NCBI RefSeq assembly: GCF_900269665.1
Contig: NZ_LT985361.1
Span: 1,891,459 to 1,955,458, forward strand
DNA: 64,000 nt
From: Nocardia suismassiliense
GTDB lineage: Bacteria; Actinomycetota; Actinomycetes; Mycobacteriales; Mycobacteriaceae
Direction: 5' to 3'
Both the position numbers and the translations under genes were made by a program. Below are positions 33,346 to 41,559 of the stretch, piece by piece. Numbering within the stretch: position 1 is the first letter of the stretch; every line of letters begins with the position of its first letter. Below the pieces are notes generated by a model. The model saw only the letters and a program-made list of their open reading frames with translations, ran no database searches and was not told the origin of the DNA.

Positions 33346-33675
33346 GTGCCGTCTCACTTCCACGTAACGTCGGCCCTGAACCGAGTCTCGATCACGCGCT
33401 TCGGTCTGGACTGGCGTCGTATGGGTGCCGCACCGGGCATTGCCGGCAGCCACCGGCCCGAGCAACAGGGTTGTTTCCTCGCGCTCAATGATTTCGAGGT
33501 TGAGTGGTTCGTGCGCATGAACAACACCGGCGGGCCAGTGGACGTATGGGAGGTTCACGGGATAGAAGCCGACGATCTCGTCCTATCGCCGGAGGGCCTT
33601 CACTACTTTCCGGGAACGATCGCGGCAGCTCAGCTCCGCTTGGTGCGGCGAGACGTGCCACCTGCGCGAACCTGA
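33346..33675 (+). CDS. Hypothetical protein with ADP-ribosyltransferase-like N-terminal motif
   Basis: A 109-residue protein starting with GTG at 33346. FHVTSALNRVSITRFGLDWR fits the pattern H-x-T-x3-N-x3-I-x3-G-L seen at the NAD-binding start of DarT and Tpt1/KptA-like ADP-ribosyltransferases. Later conserved-looking segments are FLALNDFEVEWFVRMNN and VDVWEVHGI. It is shorter than known active enzymes and I cannot identify the catalytic Glu with certainty, so activity is speculative. It may pair with the following gene, 13 bp away. Confidence 0.6.
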   Translation: MPSHFHVTSALNRVSITRFGLDWRRMGAAPGIAGSHRPEQQGCFLALNDFEVEWFVRMNNTGGPVDVWEVHGIEADDLVLSPEGLHYFPGTIAAAQLRLVRRDVPPART

Positions 33676-33688
33676 CCGGGTCTCGCCG

Positions 33689-34153
33689 TTGACCCTCCCC
33701 GCACACCCAGCTCGATGCCCTTTGACGGCCCCAGCATCCTTTCGACCACCCGCCGCCTCGCGGACGTGGGACTACCAGGTGGGTATCACTGGCCGCTCGT
33801 CGGCGCTGTTGAGTACCGCGAATACGTTGGGGCGCTTCGATCCGAGCTGGCGAGGCCTGCCCATCGACGCCGACCCTGGCGCCGTCCAAGGTGCGGGCCC
33901 GAGTTCGGCCGCTTGGCCGAACACACTGTATTGCCGATTTGAGGTTGTTTCAGGTTCACCAACGAGCGTGTGCGTGATTCGCTTTAACGTGCTGGACAAC
34001 CGGGCTCAGCTCGCCGTCCAATTCGGGACTTCAACCTCTTTCAAGACCGGATCATGTTTGATCCCATCTGGAGCCTTCATAGCACCGAATACTCGATGGG
34101 TCGACCGACAGCCGGAGCGCACCAGTACTCCAGACGAGGAGAAGAACGCATGA
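33689..34153 (+). CDS. Hypothetical protein with atypical codon use
   Basis: A frame open from a TTG at 33689 (154 residues), though the real start may be the GTG at 33779. The middle and end look like a folded protein (TLYCRFEVVSGSPTSVCVIR; NVLDNRAQLAVQFGTSTSF; FIAPNTRWVD). Its TGA overlaps the ATG of the next gene (ATGA at 34150-34153), which supports translation. Third codon positions are only about half G/C, unlike the surroundings. No family recognised; a phage- or element-derived origin is possible. This fills most of the interval between the two flanking small genes. Confidence 0.45.
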   Translation: MTLPAHPARCPLTAPASFRPPAASRTWDYQVGITGRSSALLSTANTLGRFDPSWRGLPIDADPGAVQGAGPSSAAWPNTLYCRFEVVSGSPTSVCVIRFNVLDNRAQLAVQFGTSTSFKTGSCLIPSGAFIAPNTRWVDRQPERTSTPDEEKNA

Positions 34154-34449
34154 TCCGGAAGGCCATGGCCGCCGTTGCGGTGAGCTTGCTCGCTACGACA
34201 GCCTTCACTGTCGCAGCGGGCACAGCGTCCGCAAAGCCGACGACAGCCAATGTGTCGTCAGTCAACGACACCGGCCAGCAGGTAGCAAAGCCGAAGCGAC
34301 CAGAGGACGTTAAGACAAAAAAGGAATGCGAAAAACGAGGATGGCGATGGCAATCAGGAGAGTGCGTGGACAAACGCGTCGGCCAGCGCCCGCCGCCCGT
34401 CGATGACGATGACGATGTAGCCGACCCGGAAAGTCAACCTCCTGTGTAG
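34150..34449 (+). CDS. Small secreted protein with acidic tail
   Basis: A 99-residue exported protein: signal peptide (MIRKAMAAVAVSLLATTAFT, cleavage near ASA-KP, residue 29). The mature part holds KKECEKRGWRWQSGECVDKR, a two-cysteine motif, and ends in a run of Asp and Pro/Gln. GAGGAGAAG seven bases upstream supports the ATG at 34150. Codon use is A/T-richer than average, as in the gene before it. A strong hairpin follows 27 bp after the stop. Function unknown. Confidence 0.65.
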   Translation: MIRKAMAAVAVSLLATTAFTVAAGTASAKPTTANVSSVNDTGQQVAKPKRPEDVKTKKECEKRGWRWQSGECVDKRVGQRPPPVDDDDDVADPESQPPV

Positions 34450-34476
34450 TCATTGTCACTCCATCACGCAAAATTA

Positions 34477-34506
34477 TCGAGCCCGACCGTACGGGGTCGG
34501 GCTCGA
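34477..34506 (+). terminator. Intrinsic-type terminator hairpin
   Basis: TCGAGCCCGACC (34477-34488) pairs perfectly with GGTCGGGCTCGA (34495-34506), six-base loop, preceded by an A-rich stretch and following the small secreted-protein gene. Confidence 0.75.
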
Positions 34507-34882
34507 CGAGTCCACCTGATATCCAGTGCTATCCCATCGGCCCGCGCGGACGCGCCTATCGGAGTATGGGGCGACTCCCAAGGCGGGGATTGACGGTCTC
34601 CTGAGTCCTCGGCGATAACGCCCGATAATGCCGCTGGCCGCGTGTTGGTCAGACGTTCAGATTGGTTGGCCGGCAGAGCCTTCCGAGTGCACCGAGATGC
34701 CAACGAGCGCGCGTTCGCGTGAACGCGGCTTCAGCCGAATACCGTGAGTCGGTGTGGGGCGGCTGAATCGGCGGCAGCTATTTGTGGAACGTCGCCGGAA
34801 GCCGCCTGCCTGAATGGAACAACAGTGCGGGCCACACCGGTGGTGTCGTCTACGTGTACTAGCCCGGAGGACATATACCGCT
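34507..34882. other. Non-coding interval with a possible gene remnant
   Basis: No complete gene is visible. A frame reading AEYRESVWGG stops at a TGA (34764-34766) and resumes in the same frame as IGGSYLWNVAGSRLPEWNNS, then AGHTGGVVYVY, to a TAG at 34860. The second part looks like a genuine protein C-terminus without a start codon. This may be a decayed gene; the family is not recognised. Confidence 0.35.
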
Positions 34883-34924
34883 GAACAAGCCGGTCCACTT
34901 CCGTGAAAGTCGACCGGCTTGTTC
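34883..34924 (-). terminator. Long hairpin downstream of the amidase gene
   Basis: GAACAAGCCGGTC (34883-34895) pairs perfectly with GACCGGCTTGTTC (34912-34924); the 16-nt loop can pair further through ACTT/AAGT. It lies 37 bp beyond the amidase stop and probably terminates that gene. Confidence 0.7.
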
Positions 34925-34961
34925 GGTGGAATTGTGCTGCGCGGGCAGGCTTTCGGTTCGG

Positions 34962-36371
34962 CTAACCGACCAGGCGGGGGAAGGGGTTTTCGGCTTCGAG
35001 GAGGTAGGCGAGTTCGAGGAGGGTGTGTTCGTTGCCGCGGGTGCCGGCGAACTGGACGCCGATGGGTAGGCCCGAGGGGCTGAGGCCGGCGGGGATGGTG
35101 ATCGAGGGGGTGCCGGTGATGTTGTTGATCGGGGTGAACGAGACGTAGGTGCGCAGGCGGTCGAGCAGGTCGTCGAACGGCACTGTGGGACTGAGGTAGC
35201 CGAGCTCGGGGGTTTCGTGGCCGAGGGTGGGCAGCAGGACCGCGTCGTACGGTCCGAGGGCGCGCTCGTAGGTGGCGGCCGCGGCGCGTAGTCGGTACAG
35301 GGTCAGCGGGAGACGCCATGCGCTGCGCAGGAAGTGGCGGCGCAGGCCGAGGGTGAGATCGTCGAGGCGGCCGGCGTCGAAGCTGCGGTCGGCGATCTTG
35401 CCGGTCGAGGCGACGAATGTGGCGAGCAGACCCCAATAGTGCAGAAACGCCGTCTCCAGGGCCGCATCGAACGGCAGCGGCACCGGCTCGACCCGGTGAC
35501 CATGGGATTCCAGGATGGCAGTGACCTTTTCGACCGCCGACCGAATCGGACCCGTCGGCACCGGCCCACCCACGTTCTCCAGCAGCAGCGCGATACGCAG
35601 CGGCTTGGACCCCGGACCCTCGACGTAACCGATCGGCGGAAGCGCCGGGTTGCGCCAAAACTCTTCCACCGCAGCGGTATACGCCGCAGTGTCACGCACC
35701 GTCCTGGTCAGCACCCCTTCGCTGACGATATTGATCGGCAGCTTGCGCGCCATCGCCGAATCGATGTGCCGACCCCGGCTCGGCTTCAGCCCGACCAACC
35801 CGGCGCAGGCCGCCGGAATACGGATAGATCCGCCGCCGTCGTTGCCGTGCGCGATCGGCACCACGCCCGCAGCGACCAGCGCGGCCGACCCGCCCGACGA
35901 ACCGCCCACCGAATACCCGGTGTGCCAAGGGTTTCGGGTCGGCGGGGCGAACGGCGGTTCGGTGGTGGCGTTGAACCCGAACTCGGGCAGCGTGCTCTTG
36001 CCGAGCACCGTCATTCCGGCACTGAGGAATTGGCGGGCATACCCACCGTGCTCCCGCGCGGGCTTGCCCTGAAACGCCTGAGTGCCGTGGTTGCTCGGCA
36101 TCCCGGCGATGTCGGCATTGTCTTTCACGAACGTCGGGACGCCGTAGAGCCTGCCGGTCGGCTCGGCGGGCAGCAGCGGCTGCTCGTAACTCTCGTACGC
36201 GACGGCCGCCAATTCCTCGACCGCGCGCGCCCGGTCCGCCGCCGCCGCGGCCAGCTCGCGCGGGCTGCGTTCGCCGCTGCGCACCAGCTCGGCCAGCGCG
36301 ACCGCGTCGTGCTCGCCGAGTGCGTCGTCGGCGAAGGAGTGGATGCGGGTGGTCTGCGCGTCAGCGGTCAC
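34962..36371 (-). CDS. Amidase, amidase-signature family
   Basis: A 469-residue enzyme with the full Ser-cisSer-Lys triad: Lys83 in FVKDNADIAG, Ser158 in GYSVGGSSGGS and nucleophile Ser182 in GNDGGGSIRIPAACAG (24 residues apart, as in the family). Members hydrolyse amides such as 6-aminohexanoate dimers, nitrile-derived amides or act in tRNA transamidation; lack of gatB/gatC neighbours argues for catabolic use. It is divergent from the FUSC transporter gene with 117 bp between. Cytosolic. Confidence 0.92.
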   Translation of the reverse strand: MTADAQTTRIHSFADDALGEHDAVALAELVRSGERSPRELAAAAADRARAVEELAAVAYESYEQPLLPAEPTGRLYGVPTFVKDNADIAGMPSNHGTQAFQGKPAREHGGYARQFLSAGMTVLGKSTLPEFGFNATTEPPFAPPTRNPWHTGYSVGGSSGGSAALVAAGVVPIAHGNDGGGSIRIPAACAGLVGLKPSRGRHIDSAMARKLPINIVSEGVLTRTVRDTAAYTAAVEEFWRNPALPPIGYVEGPGSKPLRIALLLENVGGPVPTGPIRSAVEKVTAILESHGHRVEPVPLPFDAALETAFLHYWGLLATFVASTGKIADRSFDAGRLDDLTLGLRRHFLRSAWRLPLTLYRLRAAAATYERALGPYDAVLLPTLGHETPELGYLSPTVPFDDLLDRLRTYVSFTPINNITGTPSITIPAGLSPSGLPIGVQFAGTRGNEHTLLELAYLLEAENPFPRLVG

Positions 36372-36488
36372 TCCACGAATCTAGCCACGCGCGGGCACCG
36401 GGTCGACTGTCCAAGTGGCGGCCGTCACCCGCAGGTCGGCGGTCTACGGTGGAGCGGCAACCCCGCTGGACGACCAGGAAGGAAGTTG

Positions 36489-38141
36489 ATGGTTTCGTCG
36501 GTCTCCGACCCGGTGCCGCCGCAGGGGCGGATCGGCGCCCTGCTGTTCGCGCTGCCGCCCGCGGGCCGACGGTGGAGTCCCGGCCTGCGGTCCGCCCTGG
36601 CCTTCGCACTGCCTGCCGCGGTGGTGGTAGCGCTGGGGCAGCCGGAGCACGCGCTGTTCGTGCTGTTCGGTGCCTTCGCGGTGATGTACGGGGAGCGCAG
36701 GGCGTATCGCATGCGGGCCGGCGTGGTGCTCACCGCGGGCCTGGCGTTGCTCGCGTGCTGCGGCGTCGGTGCCCTGCTCGGGCACGGGCTCGCCGGCGGA
36801 CTCGGCGCCTCGCTGCTGACCGTGTCCTTGCTGACGATCGTCGCGATGGTCGCCGTCTACGCGATCGACGCGTTGCGGCTCGGCCCGCCCGGCGCGCTGC
36901 TGTTCGTGATCGCCTGCGGCGGCGCGATGATGGCCGCCGAGGCGGGCATCTCGACGGCAGCGCTGTTGTCCTGCACCGCTTTCGGCGTCGGCGCGTCGGT
37001 GCTGGCGTCGATGGCGGGCGTGCTGCGCGATCGACGCAAGCCCGAACGGGTCGCCGTCGACGCGGCGATCAACGCCGTCGACGCCTATCTGTCGGCCCGG
37101 GCAGCGGGCCGTCCCGCCATCGACCTGCGCCATCAGGCGGGCGGCGCGGTCGCGGAGGCCTGGGCGGCGGTCTACGACGCCGGGCTGCCGAGCCGGGCAC
37201 CCGATTCGACGCTGCTGGCCGACCTCGTCTCGGCCCGGCGCCGACTCGCGGGTCCGGCCTATGACGACACCAACGAGCTGGTGGTCGACCCGCTGATCTC
37301 GTTCGTGCGTCCCGGTGTCTGGTTCCGGCTGCGCCGCGCGCTGTCGTTCGACTCGCACCCGGCCATCAGCGCCTTCCGGGTCGGCGTCGCCTGCCTGGCC
37401 GCCGGTGGACTCAGCGCGCTGCTCGGCCAGCCGCGCCCGCACTGGGCGGTGTTCACCGCGCTGATGGTGTTGCAGATCGGCCCCGACCGGGTGCGCGGCA
37501 AGGTGCGCGGCATCCACCGGTTCGTTGGCACGATCGTCGGCCTGGCGCTGTTCGGCGTGGTGCATCAGCTCGCGTTCACCGGTTACGCCCTCATCGCGCT
37601 GTTGGCCGCGCTGCTGTTCTGCATGGAGTTGTTCGTGCCACGCAACTACGCGCTGGCCGCGATCTTCATCACGCCCATCGCGCTGCTCGCGGTGGGCAGC
37701 ACCCCGGACGGCGCCGTCGCGCCGCTGATCCGCGACCGCTTCATCGAGACCGTGCTCGGTGTGGGGATCGCGGTGCTCGTCCCACACGTCGTCGTCCCGC
37801 GTGCACACCGGCGCACCTTCCGCTGGATCGAGCAGCGGGTCGGCGCCGTCGCCCGCGACCTGCTGGAACTGTCGCGCACCGAGCCGGCCGGTGCCCCCGC
37901 CGTCGCACTGACCCAGCAACTGCAGTTCGAACTGGTCGGCGTCGCACGCAGTGGAATCGACTCGGCCACCGAAGAGCCCGCGTGGACCGCCGAGCACTGG
38001 CCCGCGCACGCCGCCACCGCCCACCTCGGCTACGACCTGCTCGCCGCCTACTGGGAGCTACCCCCTGGCGCGCTGCTGGCCGACCCGGACCGCTGGATTG
38101 CCGAATTCGACGCGTTGACGCCGGTTTCCACGCACACCTAA
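36489..38141 (+). CDS. FUSC-family membrane protein (putative aromatic acid exporter)
   Basis: A 550-residue protein with two bundles of membrane segments (about residues 30-175 and 300-420) separated and followed by soluble helical domains, the layout of FUSC/AaeB-like efflux proteins. LRSALAFALPAAVVVALGQP and HWAVFTALMVLQIGPDRVRG, then KVRGIHRFVGTIVG, are typical. It may export organic acids or lipid-like compounds. GGAAGGAAG six bases upstream sets the ATG at 36489; the frame is open further upstream only opposite the amidase gene. Confidence 0.83.
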   Translation: MVSSVSDPVPPQGRIGALLFALPPAGRRWSPGLRSALAFALPAAVVVALGQPEHALFVLFGAFAVMYGERRAYRMRAGVVLTAGLALLACCGVGALLGHGLAGGLGASLLTVSLLTIVAMVAVYAIDALRLGPPGALLFVIACGGAMMAAEAGISTAALLSCTAFGVGASVLASMAGVLRDRRKPERVAVDAAINAVDAYLSARAAGRPAIDLRHQAGGAVAEAWAAVYDAGLPSRAPDSTLLADLVSARRRLAGPAYDDTNELVVDPLISFVRPGVWFRLRRALSFDSHPAISAFRVGVACLAAGGLSALLGQPRPHWAVFTALMVLQIGPDRVRGKVRGIHRFVGTIVGLALFGVVHQLAFTGYALIALLAALLFCMELFVPRNYALAAIFITPIALLAVGSTPDGAVAPLIRDRFIETVLGVGIAVLVPHVVVPRAHRRTFRWIEQRVGAVARDLLELSRTEPAGAPAVALTQQLQFELVGVARSGIDSATEEPAWTAEHWPAHAATAHLGYDLLAAYWELPPGALLADPDRWIAEFDALTPVSTHT

Positions 38142-38170
38142 CGAGTGCTTACTCCTGCTAGCGTTCGAGC

Positions 38171-38629
38171 ATGCAGGACAGTGTGACAGTGCGAATGGCC
38201 GCGCCCGCCGACAAGATCTGGGAGCTGGTCAGCGATATCACCAATACCGGGCGCTTCAGTCCGGAGACCTTCGCCGCCGAATGGCTCGGTGGCGCTACCG
38301 GACCCGCCGTCGGGGTGAAGTTCCGCGGACACGTGAACCGCAACGGCTGGGGTCTGAAGTATTGGACGGTGTGCCGGATCGACGCCGCCGAGCCGGGGCG
38401 TGAATTCGCGTTCACGGTGCTCGGCCCCGGCAATATGCCGATCAATACGTGGCGCTATCGGTTCGAGCCGGTCGACGGCGGCACCGACGTCACCGAATCG
38501 TTTCAGCTGCACAGCAACCCGGTCTTGCGGGTGTACTGGCTGCTGGCCGGTCGGGCACGTCGTAAGACGAACGTCAACGGAATGCGCGAGACGTTGAACC
38601 GCATCAAGGCAGTCGTAGAACAGGCCTAG
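38171..38629 (+). CDS. SRPBCC/polyketide cyclase-like protein
   Basis: A 152-residue START-like protein: VTVRMAAPADKIWELVSDIT, then NTGRFSPETFAAEWLGG and the C-terminal helix RMRETLNRIKAVV (read NGMRETLNRIKAVVEQ). The fold makes a hydrophobic pocket for lipids or aromatic ligands. It follows the FUSC gene by 29 bp, so the two may be co-transcribed, which hints at a shared hydrophobic substrate. Its stop is 6 bp from the convergent LCP gene. Confidence 0.82.
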   Translation: MQDSVTVRMAAPADKIWELVSDITNTGRFSPETFAAEWLGGATGPAVGVKFRGHVNRNGWGLKYWTVCRIDAAEPGREFAFTVLGPGNMPINTWRYRFEPVDGGTDVTESFQLHSNPVLRVYWLLAGRARRKTNVNGMRETLNRIKAVVEQA

Positions 38630-38635
38630 CTTCCG

Positions 38636-40318
38636 TCAGTTCACACAGGGGACGGTACTGCCGATCGTCGTCGTGATCGGCTTGCCCGTGTCCGGGGCAG
38701 GTTCGGCCGGGGTGGTGGGTGTGACCGTTGTGGGCGCGGTCGAGGTGGCCGCGCTCGCGGCCAGTTCGTCGGGCATGGTGAAGTCGCTGCCGAGGACGAC
38801 CTGGACGTGTCCCGGCGCGACGTTCGATCCGGCGGTGGCCGTGAGTCCGCCGAGGGTTTCGGCCAACTGGGTCGCGTCCGCCTCGGCGCCGGTGCCATAG
38901 GTCACCGTGGTCGTGGTGGTGGCGCTGCCGCGGTTGCCGACCGTGCCCTCGCGATAACCGCGAGCCGTCAGCGCGGTGGACAGCTGGCCCGCCATCCCGG
39001 CCACGCTGCCCGCGTTCAGCACGTCGACCGTGCTCGTCGGCGGGCGCGCCGGGGTGGTGCTCGGCGTCTCGACGCCGAACGCGGACCGCACCTCTTTCTT
39101 GATCGCGGCCGGGTCGATGATGTTGACGTCCTGGCCGTTGATGGTGTCGTAGCGCAGCACCGGCAGCGTCCGGAACTCGACCCCGATCGAGCCCGCGGCA
39201 CCGAGGCTGCTGGCGAAGTCGAGCAGGTCCCAGCCGTCGGAGAGCACCACGTCCTGGTGCGCCACCTTCATCAGCTCGTTGAGCTTGCCCAGGTTGGTCA
39301 GCGTTCCGGAATCCTTGAGCGACTTGGCGACCGAGGTGAGGTAGGCCTGCTGCCTGCGCGTCCGGTCGAGGTCGCCGTTCTCCAGGTTGTGGCGCTGGCG
39401 GACGAAGGCGAGCGCTTCGGAACCGTTGAGGTGTTGCGGCCCGGCGGGGAACACGGCGCCGGAGTAATAGCTGTCGTCGACCGCCTTGTTCAGGCACACA
39501 TCGACACCGCCGAGCGCCTCGGCCAGGTGATAGAAGCCGGCTAGGGCCACCTCGGCGAAGCGGTCGATCGGCACACCGGTCAGGTTGCGGACGTGGGACA
39601 CGATGGACGCCCGGCCCGCTTCCCGCCCTGCGCGTTCCAGGGTGAGCTGGTCTTTTTCGCCGTTCGCGATCAGTTTGGCTTCCGTGGCCGCTTTCTTGAG
39701 CCCGTATGCCTCCTTGATCTTGATTTTGTCGTAGCCCGGGATACCGGACGCCGAGACGTAGCTGTCGCGCGGGATGGAGAACGCGACGATCTTGCGCATA
39801 TCCGCCGGAATGTGCAGCAGGATCAGTGTATTCGCGTTGTAGCCGCCGTCGTCGCTGTCGCCCGCGTGCAGCTTGTCGAGGATCTCTTTCGGGAGGGGGT
39901 TGCCGTTCTGGTCCTTGCGGGTGTCCAGGCCGATCAGCAGGATGTTGAGGTCGCCGCCCAGCGAATGCGGTGCGTCGGCGCCGATCGCGTCGGAGCGGTT
40001 GAACCCGTTGTTGAAGTCGACCTTGGCCGACCAGGCGAAGCCGGTACCGGAGAGCACCGCGAAGGCGGTGACCGAGACGAGCACCCGCACCGCATTCTTC
40101 GCGATGCTTCGGGATCGGTGCGGGGCTGCGGCTACGCGGCGGGCTTTCGGGGCGGCGCGGCGGTGCCTCGCGCGGCGTGCGGGCGGGTCGGTGACCCGGG
40201 CGAACTCGACGGTGTCATCGTCATCGCTCATCGCTGCGGACGCTCTGTCCATCGCCGCGGCGGCGGGGTCCATCGCCGTGGACTCTGTGCCTTCCGCCTT
40301 CTTCGGCACTCGTGCCAC
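38636..40318 (-). CDS. LCP-family (LytR-CpsA-Psr) cell-wall ligase with LytR_C domain
   Basis: A 560-residue protein: cytosolic basic/acidic N-terminus (1-73), one membrane helix (about 75-97, NAVRVLVSVTAFAVLSGTGF), LCP catalytic domain (about 120-380; NILLIGLDTRKDQNG, NANTLILLHIPADM, FSIPRDSYV, FVRQRHNLENGDLDRTRRQQ), and a C-terminal LytR_C domain (about 420-500; STVDVLNAGSVAGMAGQL). LCP enzymes transfer glycopolymers, in mycolata arabinogalactan, from lipid carriers to peptidoglycan. The many Met/Ala codons at the start leave the exact initiation site uncertain. Confidence 0.92.
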   Translation of the reverse strand: MARVPKKAEGTESTAMDPAAAAMDRASAAMSDDDDTVEFARVTDPPARRARHRRAAPKARRVAAAPHRSRSIAKNAVRVLVSVTAFAVLSGTGFAWSAKVDFNNGFNRSDAIGADAPHSLGGDLNILLIGLDTRKDQNGNPLPKEILDKLHAGDSDDGGYNANTLILLHIPADMRKIVAFSIPRDSYVSASGIPGYDKIKIKEAYGLKKAATEAKLIANGEKDQLTLERAGREAGRASIVSHVRNLTGVPIDRFAEVALAGFYHLAEALGGVDVCLNKAVDDSYYSGAVFPAGPQHLNGSEALAFVRQRHNLENGDLDRTRRQQAYLTSVAKSLKDSGTLTNLGKLNELMKVAHQDVVLSDGWDLLDFASSLGAAGSIGVEFRTLPVLRYDTINGQDVNIIDPAAIKKEVRSAFGVETPSTTPARPPTSTVDVLNAGSVAGMAGQLSTALTARGYREGTVGNRGSATTTTTVTYGTGAEADATQLAETLGGLTATAGSNVAPGHVQVVLGSDFTMPDELAASAATSTAPTTVTPTTPAEPAPDTGKPITTTIGSTVPCVN

Positions 40319-40461
40319 GGATTGTTCCTCGCCGTCTCGATCGCTGTCCGACTCAGTCGAGAGTACGCACGCGCGCGTAATACCCAGATCATCGCGGGTT
40401 ATGTAACGGTGAACGCGGTCATCGGGCCCGCGATGATCGGGCCCGCTCTAGGCTCGAGCCC

Positions 40462-41115
40462 ATGTCTGCTCCCGTGCTTCTCGTGCTCGGCGCCGGTCCC
40501 GGTGTCGGATTGGCCGTTGCCCGACTCTTCGCCCGTGACGATCACGCGGTGTTCCTGGCCTGCCGGCTGCCGGAGGAGGCCGAGCCGCTCGCCGCACAAT
40601 TACGCGGCGAGGGTTTCGACGCGGAGGGAGTCGGCGTCGATCTGTCCGATCCGGCCGACGTGACCCGCGTGGTGACCGAGGTGGGGCAGCAGCACGGCCG
40701 CATCGATGTGCTGCATTTCAACCCGAGCATGTTCCGGCAGGCGGACCCGTTGCAGCTGTCGGTGCCGGAGCTGATCGAGGACTTCACCATCGGTGCCGCG
40801 GCATTGTTGCCCGCGGTCCAGGCGGCGCTGCCGTTCTTCGCCGAGGGCGCGCGGGTGCTGGTCACCGGGAGCGCCGCGGCGGACAAGCCATGGAATCAGG
40901 CCGCGTCGCTCGGTGTGCAGAAGGCGGCAGTCCGCAACCTGGTCACCAGCTTGGATACTACCTTGGCGCCCAAGGGTTTTCGGGCCGTCGCGGTGCAGAT
41001 CAACGGCGTGCTCGGCGAGGGAGCGTTCACCAGGGACCGGGTCGCCGAGGCACTACACGCCGCAGCGATCCGGCCCCTCGACGCATGGACACCGCACACG
41101 TCCTACGACGGCTGA
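40462..41115 (+). CDS. Short-chain dehydrogenase-like protein lacking the catalytic tyrosine
   Basis: A 217-residue classical-SDR-like Rossmann protein with the cofactor loop GAGPGVGLAVARLF (residues 10-23), VDLSDPADV and VTGSAAADKP. The YxxxK active site is altered: the segment reads ASLGVQKAAVRNL, so Lys is kept but Tyr is replaced by Leu. It could be a non-catalytic NAD(P)-binding protein or use another base. Short relative to the usual 250 residues because the C-terminal substrate loop is reduced. Monocistronic with a strong terminator. Confidence 0.85.
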   Translation: MSAPVLLVLGAGPGVGLAVARLFARDDHAVFLACRLPEEAEPLAAQLRGEGFDAEGVGVDLSDPADVTRVVTEVGQQHGRIDVLHFNPSMFRQADPLQLSVPELIEDFTIGAAALLPAVQAALPFFAEGARVLVTGSAAADKPWNQAASLGVQKAAVRNLVTSLDTTLAPKGFRAVAVQINGVLGEGAFTRDRVAEALHAAAIRPLDAWTPHTSYDG

Positions 41116-41122
41116 CCAGGCG

Positions 41123-41154
41123 CTGTGTCGAAGTCCCCGGCGGACTTCGACACA
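41123..41154 (+). terminator. Bidirectional terminator hairpin
   Basis: TGTGTCGAAGTCC (41124-41136) pairs perfectly with GGACTTCGACACA (41142-41154) around a five-base loop, located between two convergent genes and able to serve both. Confidence 0.75.
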
Positions 41155-41179
41155 GGACCTGAAACGGGAGAAGGCCGAA

Positions 41180-41434
41180 CTAGTTGCCGCGTCCGTGCTT
41201 GGGCCCGACCTTCTGCGGGGGTATCCGCTCGTACGTGCAGGCTCCTCCCGCATTCGGGGGACAGCTCAGGCACTTGTAACCGGGGATTTCCCGGCCGGCG
41301 CAGGAGGCGGCGAAATACGTCGCTCCGCTCTGAACTCGATCAGCCACTGGGCTTGCTGATGCCTCGCTCATTCCGAGTCCGAGACCGGCGGCACAGACCG
41401 CGATCGCGGTGCTGACGGCAATACGTGTGAACAT
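41180..41434 (-). CDS. Small secreted cysteine-containing protein
   Basis: An 84-residue exported protein: signal peptide MFTRIAVSTAIAVCAAGLGL with cleavage near SEASA-SPV (residue 27). The mature 57 residues have four cysteines (ASCAGREI, YKCLSCPP, GACTYE) and a basic tail. GGAGGGG eight bases upstream fixes the ATG at 41434. Downstream of the P450 gene on the same strand but with its own A/T-rich 125-bp leader, so probably independent. Function unknown. Confidence 0.7.
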   Translation of the reverse strand: MFTRIAVSTAIAVCAAGLGLGMSEASASPVADRVQSGATYFAASCAGREIPGYKCLSCPPNAGGACTYERIPPQKVGPKHGRGN

Positions 41435-41559
41435 TGTTCTTCCCCTCCAAGGCGACTCCCCGCCGCCGACCGTGCTGTGGATTGGCAACAAATTCTGTTG
41501 TTGCCGAGTACCTTTCGGTTGATACGACGCAAGCGTATGCACGGGACCTTTCAAGATCC

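Noticed and set aside
36444-38024. A 526-codon minus-strand frame opposite the FUSC gene
   Set aside because: Gly/Arg/Gln-rich shadow; the plus strand has clear membrane segments and a strong ribosome site.
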